From the NCBI RefSeq assembly GCF_016862635.1, contig NZ_BONI01000036.1, positions 25,308 to 89,307 of the forward strand: a stretch of DNA of 64,000 nucleotides, read 5' to 3'. Each line of letters begins with the position of its first letter. Position 1 is the first letter of the stretch. Below, in pieces: positions 42,447 to 52,532 of the stretch. The translations under genes were made by a program, and so were the position numbers. Source of the DNA: Catellatospora coxensis (lineage in GTDB: Bacteria > Actinomycetota > Actinomycetes > Mycobacteriales > Micromonosporaceae). The notes beneath the pieces were generated by a model, which did not search any database, was not told the DNA's origin, and saw only the letters and a list, made by a program, of their open reading frames with translations.

Positions 42447-42931
42447 CGCTGAGCTGCCGCGCGCAGCGCCGGCTCGTCCTCGTCATCGTCGTCCGACGAG
42501 CCCTCGTCGTCGTCTTCCTCGACCTTGTACGGCTGCGCCTCACCGGCGTACGCCGCGCCCGCGGCCAGCTGCTGCACCTGCTCGTCGCGCTGCTTCGCCT
42601 CGGCGAGCAGGTCGTCGATGTGCTTCACGTGCTCCTGCACGTCGTCGGAGACGAACGCCAGCGACGGCGAGTGGCGCAGGCCCAGCGCCCGGCCGACCAC
42701 GCCGCGCAGCATGCCCTTCGCGCTCTCCAGCGCGGCGGCCGTGCCCGCCTGCTCCTCGGCGTCGCCGAGCACGGTGTAGAAGACGGTCGCCTCGCGCAGG
42801 TCGGCGGTGATCCGCGCGTCGGTGATCGTGATCATCCCCAGCCTGGGGTCCTTGATCTGGGTACGAACCGCCGATGCGACGAGCTCTCGCACTCGCTCCG
42901 CATGCTTGCGAACCTTGGCCGGATCAGCCAT
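42443..42931 (-). CDS. rbfA: 30S ribosome-binding factor A
   Basis: This 162-aa protein has the KH-like RbfA domain (HAERVRELVASAVRTQIKDPRLG, then SPSLAFVSDDVQEHVKHIDDLL) and an acidic tail (EEDDDEGSSDDDDEDEP) of a kind common in actinobacterial RbfA. It matures the 30S subunit 5' end at low temperature. ATG 42931 follows GGAGG with about 7-nt spacing. It is in the infB operon neighbourhood, coupled to nrnA. Confidence 0.95.
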   Translation of the reverse strand: MADPAKVRKHAERVRELVASAVRTQIKDPRLGMITITDARITADLREATVFYTVLGDAEEQAGTAAALESAKGMLRGVVGRALGLRHSPSLAFVSDDVQEHVKHIDDLLAEAKQRDEQVQQLAAGAAYAGEAQPYKVEEDDDEGSSDDDDEDEPALRAAAQR

Positions 42932-43144
42932 CACGTCACCTCCGCGACCGACGACCACGGCGCGCCCGCGCCGACTCACGCCGGCCGCGGTGACGAGCCA
43001 GGGTCGAAACCAACACCATGACACTACCCGCCGGGCCCGACCCTCATTCGCGGGAGCGGAGCCCGTGCGCCTACCCAGCCCAGGGGCTGTGATCACGAAT
43101 ACACCGGCTCCTCGCCGCGCGCACCGGCCGCCCCGCGGCTCGAC

Positions 43145-43438
43145 TCAGTCGTCGTCGCCGTACCAGCGGCGTTTGACCGACAGCACCTCGACCTCGGGGC
43201 GGCCCACGACCAGGCGCTCGCAGTGGTCGAGCACCTCGTTGACGTGGGCCGGGTCGGCGGCGACCACGGCCACCCCGATCTCGGCGCGCCCGTGCAGGTC
43301 CATGGCCCCCACCTCGGCGACGGCCACCTCGTACTTCTTCAGCGCCGCGATGATCGGACGGATGTACGACCGCTTCTCCTTCAGCGAACGGGAGTCACCC
43401 GGCAGGAGCAGGTCGAAAACGGATGTTCCGGTATGCAC
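43145..43438 (-). CDS. DUF503 (YlxP-like) protein
   Basis: This 97-aa protein matches DUF503 (HTGTSVFDLLLPGDSRSLKEKRSYI at the N-terminus). The family commonly lies between infB and rbfA, as here, and is thought to bind ribosome-related or RNA partners. No catalytic motif is seen. It starts at ATG 43438. Confidence 0.9.
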   Translation of the reverse strand: MHTGTSVFDLLLPGDSRSLKEKRSYIRPIIAALKKYEVAVAEVGAMDLHGRAEIGVAVVAADPAHVNEVLDHCERLVVGRPEVEVLSVKRRWYGDDD

Positions 43439-43459
43439 GAGCGATGACAGTACGCCAGA

Positions 43460-44476
43460 TCACACCTTGCGGGCCACCAGAATGTCCCGGGTGATGGCCT
43501 GGTCGACGCGGTGCTCGAAGCCCTCGTAGTCGACCGCCTCCAGCCCGTGCTCCTCCAGCAGGTCCAGCGCGTCCTCGCGCGGGGCCACGTGGGTGTTCCA
43601 GGAGATGCCCAGCGCGCCGCCGGGGCGCAGCAGGGACGACCAGCCCGGCAGTGCCTCCTCCAGCAGCTCCTGCGGGCCCCGGGCCAGGCCCTTGGCGCTG
43701 CGGCTGCCGTGGACCACGCCGTACGGCAGGTCGGCGGCGATCACGTCGACCGAGTTGCCCTTCAGCAGGGCCCGGGACTGGATCGTGTCCGCCTCGAACA
43801 ATGACAGGTGCTGCGGGTTGTCGCGCGCGTCGCCGATCCGGGCGTCGAAGCGGCGGCCGAGCCGCTTGCCCTCGCGCCGCAGCGGCGTCATGTCCGTCGT
43901 GTGCTTGATCCGCTTGTTCTTGAGCCAGGTCTTGAGGAACGCGCTGTACGCCTCGACGTCCTTGCCGTCGAGCTCGATGCCGATCGCGTCCCAGCCGTAC
44001 ATCAGCGCCTGGTTGAGCGTGGTGCCCCGGCCCGCGACCGGGTCGAGCACCGTGAACCGCTTGGTGAGCAGCTGCTCGGCCCACGACGTGGCCAGCACGG
44101 TGACGTTGAGCAGCAGCTTGGTGAAGTGCTCGTTGGTCTTGCCGGCGTACTTCTGGATGGTGATCAGGTCGTCGTCGTACCGGTCCAGCGACGGCTCGCC
44201 CAGCGGCCGCAGCAGGCCGCCCTCGACCATCTCGAACAGGGCGTACGCCGACGACAGGTTCGCCAGCACCCGCAGCTCGTCGACCGTGAGGGCGCCGTCC
44301 TCGACCTCGAACGTCAGGTAGGGCCGCCCGGCGAACTCCACGACCTCGGCCGGCTCGATCCGCCCGCCCAGCGCCCGCTCCGAGAACACCGCCAGCTCGG
44401 CCGCCATCAAGTCGGGCGCCGACTGCGTGTAGACCCGGTTCGCCGACGGCGCCACCAGAAGCCCGTACCTAGCCAC
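43460..44476 (-). CDS. TRM11-like SAM-dependent methyltransferase
   Basis: This 338-aa protein has a Rossmann methyltransferase domain with a SAM-binding VLDPVAGRGTTLNQAL motif (near residue 150) and the catalytic DLPYGVVHGS motif, the D/N-P-P-Y type that modifies exocyclic amino groups. It fits the Trm11-like group that methylates guanine N2 in tRNA. A family-typical N-terminal region precedes. The GTG at 44476 (MARYGLLVAPSANRVY) has GGAGGG 10 nt upstream; longer in-frame starts exist but lack one. It lies downstream of infB, before the DUF503 gene: a tRNA/rRNA role would fit. Confidence 0.85.
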   Translation of the reverse strand: MARYGLLVAPSANRVYTQSAPDLMAAELAVFSERALGGRIEPAEVVEFAGRPYLTFEVEDGALTVDELRVLANLSSAYALFEMVEGGLLRPLGEPSLDRYDDDLITIQKYAGKTNEHFTKLLLNVTVLATSWAEQLLTKRFTVLDPVAGRGTTLNQALMYGWDAIGIELDGKDVEAYSAFLKTWLKNKRIKHTTDMTPLRREGKRLGRRFDARIGDARDNPQHLSLFEADTIQSRALLKGNSVDVIAADLPYGVVHGSRSAKGLARGPQELLEEALPGWSSLLRPGGALGISWNTHVAPREDALDLLEEHGLEAVDYEGFEHRVDQAITRDILVARKV

Positions 44477-44550
44477 CTGTGCCACTCCCTCCGCCGCCTT
44501 CTCAACGACGATCAAGCCTGAACTGTTGTCCGTTCACCGCCGGACACGGA

Positions 44551-44596
44551 GCGGGGCGGGACTCCGGTGCCGAACAGCACCGGGGCCCCGCCCCGC
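44551..44596. terminator. infB terminator hairpin
   Basis: GCGGGGCGGG...CCGGTGC and GCACCGG...CCCGCCCCGC pair with two or three mismatches around 6 nt, 9 nt past the infB stop on the minus strand. Confidence 0.65.
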
Positions 44597-44605
44597 GTCA
44601 CGGGA

Positions 44606-47692
<3,087 letters not shown>

Positions 47693-47912
47693 TGCACTCC
47701 TCACTCCGAGGTCGCACGGGCAGTGACCCGCTACGACCTCACTTGTGCACTTGAAGCCTGATCATTTTTGCGACTTCATCGTGTGCCCATGCCGGTAGTC
47801 CTACCTTGCTTGATCCTCAGACGGGGCTGATGAGGCCGCCGCCTACGGTGGTCCGCCACCCCGTGATGGTCTGGCGGTGATCCTTCGGATCGGTTCGTGA
47901 TCCCTGGACCGG

Positions 47913-48233
47913 TCACGGTCCGTGGATCGCCTCGGCCAGCTCCCCGGTGTCGATGACCCCGGTTATCCGCAGCGCGCGCCCGAAGGCACGACGTCGCAGC
48001 GCCAGCTCGAGACAGGCCGCTGTCGGGTGCACATGGGCACCACGGCCGGTCGATCTGCGTCGCGGGTCGGGTCGGAGACTGAACTGGTCAGCTCCCGACG
48101 CCACCGCCACGACGCGGAGTAGTTCGGTAGCGGACGCCCGCTGCCTGCATCCGACGCACGTGCGCACCGGAGGCGGCACAGGCGTGACTGATGAGGCCGC
48201 CACAAGCGGTGCGGGCCGCGAGCGTCGTACCAC
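47913..48233 (-). CDS. YlxR (DUF448) RNA-binding protein
   Basis: This 106-aa protein has the YlxR motif RTCVGCRQRASATELLRVVA and the GRGAHVHPTAACLELALRRRAFGRAL segment that follows. It lies between nusA and infB, the conserved place. In Bacillus and Clostridium it is a nucleoid/RNA-binding regulator and can bind RNase P RNA. GTG 48233 is used; the extra N-terminal 20 residues could be untranslated. It ends with a 4-residue acidic/Pro tail. Confidence 0.88.
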   Translation of the reverse strand: MVRRSRPAPLVAASSVTPVPPPVRTCVGCRQRASATELLRVVAVASGADQFSLRPDPRRRSTGRGAHVHPTAACLELALRRRAFGRALRITGVIDTGELAEAIHGP

Positions 48234-48248
48234 CTGATGAGTCTACCC

Positions 48249-49304
48249 CTACGCGGAGACGGGAGTGCCGCCCGGCTCCGTCTCGTGATCGGCCGCGGAA
48301 CGCGGCCCGCGCGGCTGCGCGGCCCCCGAGTCGGCCGCGTCGGAGCGGATGTCGATGCGCCAACCGGTCAGACGGGCAGCCAACCTGGCATTCTGCCCTT
48401 CCCGGCCGATCGCCAGCGAGAGCTGGTAGTCCGGCACCGTGACGCGCGCCGCACGCGTTGCGAGATCCACCACTTCGACCTTCAGCGCCTTGGCCGGGGA
48501 GAGCGCGTTGCCCACGAACTCCGCCGGGTCGTCCGACCAGTCGATGATGTCGATCTTTTCGCCGTGCAGTTCACTCATGACCGCGCGCACGCGCTGGCCC
48601 ATCGGGCCGATGCAGGCGCCCTTCGGGTTGACCCCGGGCACCGTCGACCGAACCGCGATCTTGGTGCGGTGGCCGGCCTCGCGGGCGATCGCGGCGATCT
48701 CGACGGTGCCGTCGGCGATCTCCGGGACCTCCAGCGCGAACAGCTTCTTCACCAGCGCCGGGTGCGAGCGCGACAGCGTCACCTGCGGGCCGCGGAAGCT
48801 CTTGGCCACGTGCACCACCACGCAGCGGATGCGCTGGCCGTGCGGGTACGTCTCGCCGGGCACCTGCTCCGACTGCGGCAGCACGGCCTCGACCTTGCCC
48901 AGGTCGACCGAGACGATGCCCTTCTCGGTACGGGTCTCGTGCGCCTGGATCACGCCGGTGACCAGGTCGCCGTCGCGGTTGACGTACTCGCCGAAGTGCA
49001 CCTCGTCGGTGGCCTCGCGCAGGCGCTGCAGGATGACCTGCTTGGCCGTCATCGCCGCGATCCGGCCGAAGTCGTGCGGGGTGTCGTCCCACTCCCGCAG
49101 CAGCTCGCCCTCGCCGCCGTACTCCTGCGCGTACACCACGGCCGCGCCGGACTGGCGGTTGATCTCCACCCGCGCGTGCGACTGCGCGCCCTCGGTGTGC
49201 CGGTACGCGGTGAGCAGCGCAGACTCGATGGCCTGCAGGATGGTCTCCTCGGAGATCTCCTTGTCGCGTGCCAGCGCCCGGAGCGCCGCAAGATCGATGT
49301 TCAC
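48249..49304 (-). CDS. nusA: Transcription termination/antitermination protein NusA
   Basis: This 351-aa protein has the NusA N-terminal domain ([20 protein letters not shown]), an S1 domain ([21 protein letters not shown]), then two KH domains ([25 protein letters not shown] and [23 protein letters not shown]). The C-terminal acidic repeats of proteobacteria are absent, as in other actinobacteria; a short Pro/Glu tail ends it. The GTG at 49304 overlaps the rimP stop by 4 nt. It binds RNA polymerase and rRNA leaders. Confidence 0.96.
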   Translation of the reverse strand: MNIDLAALRALARDKEISEETILQAIESALLTAYRHTEGAQSHARVEINRQSGAAVVYAQEYGGEGELLREWDDTPHDFGRIAAMTAKQVILQRLREATDEVHFGEYVNRDGDLVTGVIQAHETRTEKGIVSVDLGKVEAVLPQSEQVPGETYPHGQRIRCVVVHVAKSFRGPQVTLSRSHPALVKKLFALEVPEIADGTVEIAAIAREAGHRTKIAVRSTVPGVNPKGACIGPMGQRVRAVMSELHGEKIDIIDWSDDPAEFVGNALSPAKALKVEVVDLATRAARVTVPDYQLSLAIGREGQNARLAARLTGWRIDIRSDAADSGAAQPRGPRSAADHETEPGGTPVSA

Positions 49305-49957
49305 CGCTCTTCCCCTTCGTCGTCCCGCTCGTCGTCGTCGAGCTCCTCGTCGTCGGACGAGTCGTCGTCGAACTCCGCGAGCTCCTCATCGGAGATCTCG
49401 TTCATGCGCTTGAACTCGACCTGGACACGCCCCGGGCCCAGCGCGTCGAAGCTCAACGCGTGCTCCTTGCCGTCCACGTCGAGGGTGATCCCGTCGGCGT
49501 CGGCGTCGACGACCCGGCCGGTCAGCGACTTCTCCCCCGCCTTCACCTTCACCAGGCGGCCCACGTTGCGGGCCCAGTGCCGCGGCAGGGTCAGCGGCCG
49601 GTCGACTCCGGGCGAGGAGACCTCCAACTGGTACTCGCCCATGATCAGATCTGTGCCGGACTCCTCGGCCTCGTCCAGCGCCCGCGACACCGCGCGGGAC
49701 ACGTCGGCGATGGCGTCCAGCCCCACTCCGCCGTCGCCGTCGATGACCACCTGGACCAGGTGCCGCCGCCCGACCTGCTTGACCGACAGCTCCTCCAGGT
49801 CGTAGCCGGTGCCGGCCACCACGGGGTCGATCACGGCCTGCAACCGGGCGCGGCGCGCCGCCAGCTCGGCCGGAGAGGTCCTGGCAGGAGCCGGTGCCGC
49901 CGTCCGGGCAGGCGCCTTGCCCGCCGGTCGGCCTGAGGCACGGCCACGCTGAGCCAT
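49301..49957 (-). CDS. rimP: Ribosome maturation factor RimP
   Basis: This 218-aa protein has the RimP core ([20 protein letters not shown], then [22 protein letters not shown] and [20 protein letters not shown]) flanked by extra ends. An N-terminal basic extension ([23 protein letters not shown]) and an acidic tail ([22 protein letters not shown]) are seen. It assists assembly of the 30S head. ATG 49957 begins the product; it is the first gene of the rimP-nusA-ylxR-infB unit. The promoter must lie in 49958-50109. Confidence 0.95.
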   Translation of the reverse strand: MAQRGRASGRPAGKAPARTAAPAPARTSPAELAARRARLQAVIDPVVAGTGYDLEELSVKQVGRRHLVQVVIDGDGGVGLDAIADVSRAVSRALDEAEESGTDLIMGEYQLEVSSPGVDRPLTLPRHWARNVGRLVKVKAGEKSLTGRVVDADADGITLDVDGKEHALSFDALGPGRVQVEFKRMNEISDEELAEFDDDSSDDEELDDDERDDEGEER

Positions 49958-50109
49958 CTGGGGCACCCCTCTCGGTGATTCATCGACTGCGCAGAGCGTA
50001 ACCCGCGAGCACGCGGCAACGACCAGCGGCGCGCTGCGGTCGCGGCGCGCGGCGTCCGACACGTGATCACGGAGTGGCAGCAGCGGCTGGCTTAAGGAAG
50101 ACTGGCGCG

Positions 50110-50628
50110 GTGCGTACGCGGGGAAATGATCATAGCTGGTCGGCGGGTTTCCGACCGAATCGACGGCGACTGCTGCGGGCGAGCGCCGCGACGGCGGCGG
50201 CCGGGCTCGCCGGGGCCGCGCTGACCGGCTGCGACCTGCTCTCGCCCGGACCAGACACGCCGCCCGCCCCGGACGCGCTGACCGGCCTGCTGGCGGGCAC
50301 CTACGCGCTGGTCGCGGCCTATGACGCCGCACTGGCCGCGGACACCACGCTCACCACCCTGCTCACCCCGCTGCGGGAGACGCACCGCACGCACGCCGCC
50401 GCACTGGGCGCGATCATGAGCCCACGGCCGTCGCCCAGCTCCTTCACCGCGCCCACGACCGCGCCGGTCGCCGGTGACCGCAAGGCGATCCTGAAGAGCC
50501 TGCGCACGGCCGAGGTGGGCGCGGCCAAGCAGGCCGCCGAGGCGTGCGTGACCACCACCACAGCGCGCGCCGTGCTGGTCGGCGAGATCGCCGCCGCCCG
50601 CGCCACCCATGCCGAGGTGCTCGCATGA
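50110..50628 (+). CDS. Putative Tat-type lipoprotein
   Basis: This 172-aa protein starts at GTG 50110, 10 nt after AAGGAAG. The N-terminus has a twin-arginine-type signal (RPNRRRLLRASAATAAAGLAGA), then a lipobox-like ALTGC with Cys near residue 41 followed by an acidic/Pro region. The mature part is helical and Ala/Thr-rich. Helices such as LTGLLAGTYALVAAYDAALAADTTL suggest a DUF4439-like, ferritin-like bundle, although weakly; the next gene is a clear DUF4439. It is divergent from rimP. Function unknown. Confidence 0.65.
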   Translation: MRTRGNDHSWSAGFRPNRRRLLRASAATAAAGLAGAALTGCDLLSPGPDTPPAPDALTGLLAGTYALVAAYDAALAADTTLTTLLTPLRETHRTHAAALGAIMSPRPSPSSFTAPTTAPVAGDRKAILKSLRTAEVGAAKQAAEACVTTTTARAVLVGEIAAARATHAEVLA

Positions 50629-50646
50629 GCACGGCCGCACCGCCAA

Positions 50647-50721
50647 GATCGCCAGACTTGCCGGGCAGGTGTGCGTATCTTGAGGCCGGTTTCGCACAGG
50701 TGCCAGGCAAGTCGGGCGATC
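50647..50721. repeat. Family D inverted repeat, copy 3
   Basis: GATCGCCAGACTTGCC and GGCAAGTCGGGCGATC pair with one mismatch, with an inner GTGCG/CGCAC stem. It lies between two plus-strand genes, 19 nt after the lipoprotein stop and 26 nt before the next start. May attenuate the second gene. Confidence 0.5.
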
Positions 50722-50746
50722 ATGGCGAGCACAGCGGGGAGAAGGC

Positions 50747-51181
50747 GTGAGCGAGAAGCTCGTGGAGCGGTTGCAGGCGGCGTTGAGCGCCGAGCACAGT
50801 GCGATCTTCGCGTACGCCCGGCTCGGGGTGCTGCTCGACAAGGCGGGGCAGAAGGAGGCCCGGGCCGGCGAGGAGATGCACCGGACCCGGCGTGACGCGC
50901 TGCTGGTGCAGCTCGCCGAGCTGAAGGCGGCCGCGCCGGTGGCCCAGGCGGGCTACGCGCTGCCGTTCCCGGTGACCGACAAGGCCACCGCGTTGAAGCT
51001 CGCGGCCTACGTCGAGGACGGGGTGGCGAGCACCTGGCGGGCCGCGCTGGCCGACGCCGAGGGCGAGGTGCGCCGCCGGATCCTGGTCGCCTACACCGAC
51101 GCCGCGGTGCGCGGCACCCGCTGGCGCAGGCTCGCCGAGATCGTCCCGGCCACCGTGCCGTACCCGGGCCGCAAGACCTAG
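50747..51181 (+). CDS. DUF4439 ferritin-like helical protein
   Basis: This 144-aa protein starts at GTG 50747, behind GGGGAGAAGG. Two E-H-x(3)-F/A-Y pairs (SAEHSAIFAYARLGVLLD and AYVEDGVASTWRAALADAEG) and the four-helix pattern are those of DUF4439. The bundle resembles ferritin/rubrerythrin helices, but a complete diiron ligand set was not confirmed. It follows the Tat-type lipoprotein, and a DUF4439 gene beside rimP is common in related actinobacteria as I recall. Function not known. Confidence 0.75.
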   Translation: MSEKLVERLQAALSAEHSAIFAYARLGVLLDKAGQKEARAGEEMHRTRRDALLVQLAELKAAAPVAQAGYALPFPVTDKATALKLAAYVEDGVASTWRAALADAEGEVRRRILVAYTDAAVRGTRWRRLAEIVPATVPYPGRKT

Positions 51182-51215
51182 TAGCAGGCGTTCCGTCCCG
51201 TCGAGGGCGGCCGCC

Positions 51216-51244
51216 TTGCCTTCGGCATACCGGGTATGCATACT
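51216..51244 (+). promoter_or_regulatory. PadR operon promoter with overlapping palindromes
   Basis: TTGCCT at 51216-51221 and CATACT at 51239-51244 are 17 nt apart and 8 nt before the padR ATG. Two perfect palindromes overlap between and on the -10: GCATAC-CGG-GTATGC (51225-51239) and GTATGCATAC (51234-51243). This layout suits repression by PadR itself. Confidence 0.55.
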
Positions 51245-51252
51245 CAGTAGCC

Positions 51253-51816
51253 ATGTCCATCCGGCATGGTTTGCTCGCCCTGCTCGAACGCGGCCCCCGC
51301 TACGGCTACCAGTTGCGCGCCGAGTTCGAAGACTCCACCGGCTCCACCTGGCCGCTCAACATCGGCCAGGTCTACACCACCCTCAACCGCCTCGAACGCG
51401 ACGGCCTCGTGCGTGCGCTGCCGGAGAACGACGGGGGGCAGCGCCCGTACGAGATCACCGGCGAGGGGCGCACCGAACTCGCGCTCTGGTTCGCCACCCC
51501 GATCGCCCGCGCCGACCGGCCCCGCGACGAGCTGGCCATCAAGCTCGCGCTCGCCATCACCACGCCCGGCATCGACGTGCGGGCGGTGGTGCAGACCCAG
51601 CGCAGCGCGACGATGCGCGCGCTGCAGGAGTACACCCGGCTCAAGCGCACCGACGCCGAGCTGCCCTGGCGGCTCGTGCTCGAAGCGATGATCTTCCAAT
51701 CCGAGGCCGAGCTGCGCTGGCTCGACCACTGCGAGACGGCCTTGGTGCGCTACGAGAAGCCCGCCGCCGCACCGCTGCCGTCCCACGACGACACCCCCCG
51801 GGAGGCCCGGCGATGA
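51253..51816 (+). CDS. PadR-family transcriptional regulator
   Basis: This 187-aa protein has the PadR winged helix at residues 3-80 (LLALLERGPRYGYQLRAEFE, then LNIGQVYTTLNRLERDGLV) and a Vir_act_alpha C-terminal helical domain. PadR proteins repress adjacent genes, frequently transporters, and dissociate on ligand binding. Here the ATPase gene overlaps its stop by 4 nt (ATGA at 51813), so regulator and transporter are one operon. The start is ATG 51253; the promoter and palindrome immediately upstream imply a very short leader. Confidence 0.9.
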   Translation: MSIRHGLLALLERGPRYGYQLRAEFEDSTGSTWPLNIGQVYTTLNRLERDGLVRALPENDGGQRPYEITGEGRTELALWFATPIARADRPRDELAIKLALAITTPGIDVRAVVQTQRSATMRALQEYTRLKRTDAELPWRLVLEAMIFQSEAELRWLDHCETALVRYEKPAAAPLPSHDDTPREARR

Positions 51817-52532
51817 CCGCCGTCCTGCAACTGCGCGACGTGCACCGCACCCACGGCACCGGCGAGGCGGCCGTGCAGGCCCTGGCCGGAGTGACCCTCG
51901 ACGTGCTGGCCGGAGAGCTGGTGGCCGTCATGGGCCCGTCCGGCTCCGGCAAGTCGACCCTGCTCAACCTGGCCGGCGGGCTCGACGCCCCGGACACGGG
52001 CGAGGTGCTGGTCGAGGGCCTCGCCCTCTCCACGCTGCACCGCCGGGAGCTGGCCGGGCTGCGCCGCCGTAGCGTCGGGTACGTCTTCCAGGCCCTGAAC
52101 CTGCTGCCCAGCCTCACCGCCGCGGAGAACGTGGCGCTGCCGCTGGAGCTGGACGGCGTCTCGGCCCGCAAGGCCCGCCCGCTGGCCGAGGCGGCACTGT
52201 CCGAGGTGGAGCTCGACGGATACGCCGACCGCTTCCCCGACGAGATGTCCGGCGGCCAGCAGCAGCGCGTCGCCATCGCGCGCGCCCTGGTCGGGCAGCG
52301 CCGCCTGGTGCTGGCCGATGAGCCGACCGGCGCCCTGGACTCGGTGACCGGCGAGGCGGTGCTGCGGCTGCTGCGGGCCCGCGTCGACGCGGGGGCGGCG
52401 GCGGTCCTGGTCACCCACGAGGCCCGGCACGCCGCCTGGGCCGACCGGGTGATCTTCCTGCGCGACGGCCGGATCGTCGACGCGTCCGGCCCGCTGGCCC
52501 AGCCCGAGCAGCTGCTGGAGACCGCGTCATGA
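51813..52532 (+). CDS. ABC transporter ATP-binding protein (MacB/LolD-like)
   Basis: This 239-aa ATPase has Walker A (MGPSGSGKSTLLNLAGGLDA), the Q-loop (VFQALNLLPSLTAAENV), the signature SGGQQQRVAIARAL and Walker B (LVLADEPTGALDSVTG), with the short D-loop and switch His. The LNLAGGLD...T-G-E-V segment is typical of the MacB/FtsE/LolD branch that partners FtsX-like permeases. Start ATG 51813 is preceded by GGGAGG. It is coupled to the permease by another 4-nt overlap. The substrate is unknown. Confidence 0.92.
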   Translation: MTAVLQLRDVHRTHGTGEAAVQALAGVTLDVLAGELVAVMGPSGSGKSTLLNLAGGLDAPDTGEVLVEGLALSTLHRRELAGLRRRSVGYVFQALNLLPSLTAAENVALPLELDGVSARKARPLAEAALSEVELDGYADRFPDEMSGGQQQRVAIARALVGQRRLVLADEPTGALDSVTGEAVLRLLRARVDAGAAAVLVTHEARHAAWADRVIFLRDGRIVDASGPLAQPEQLLETAS

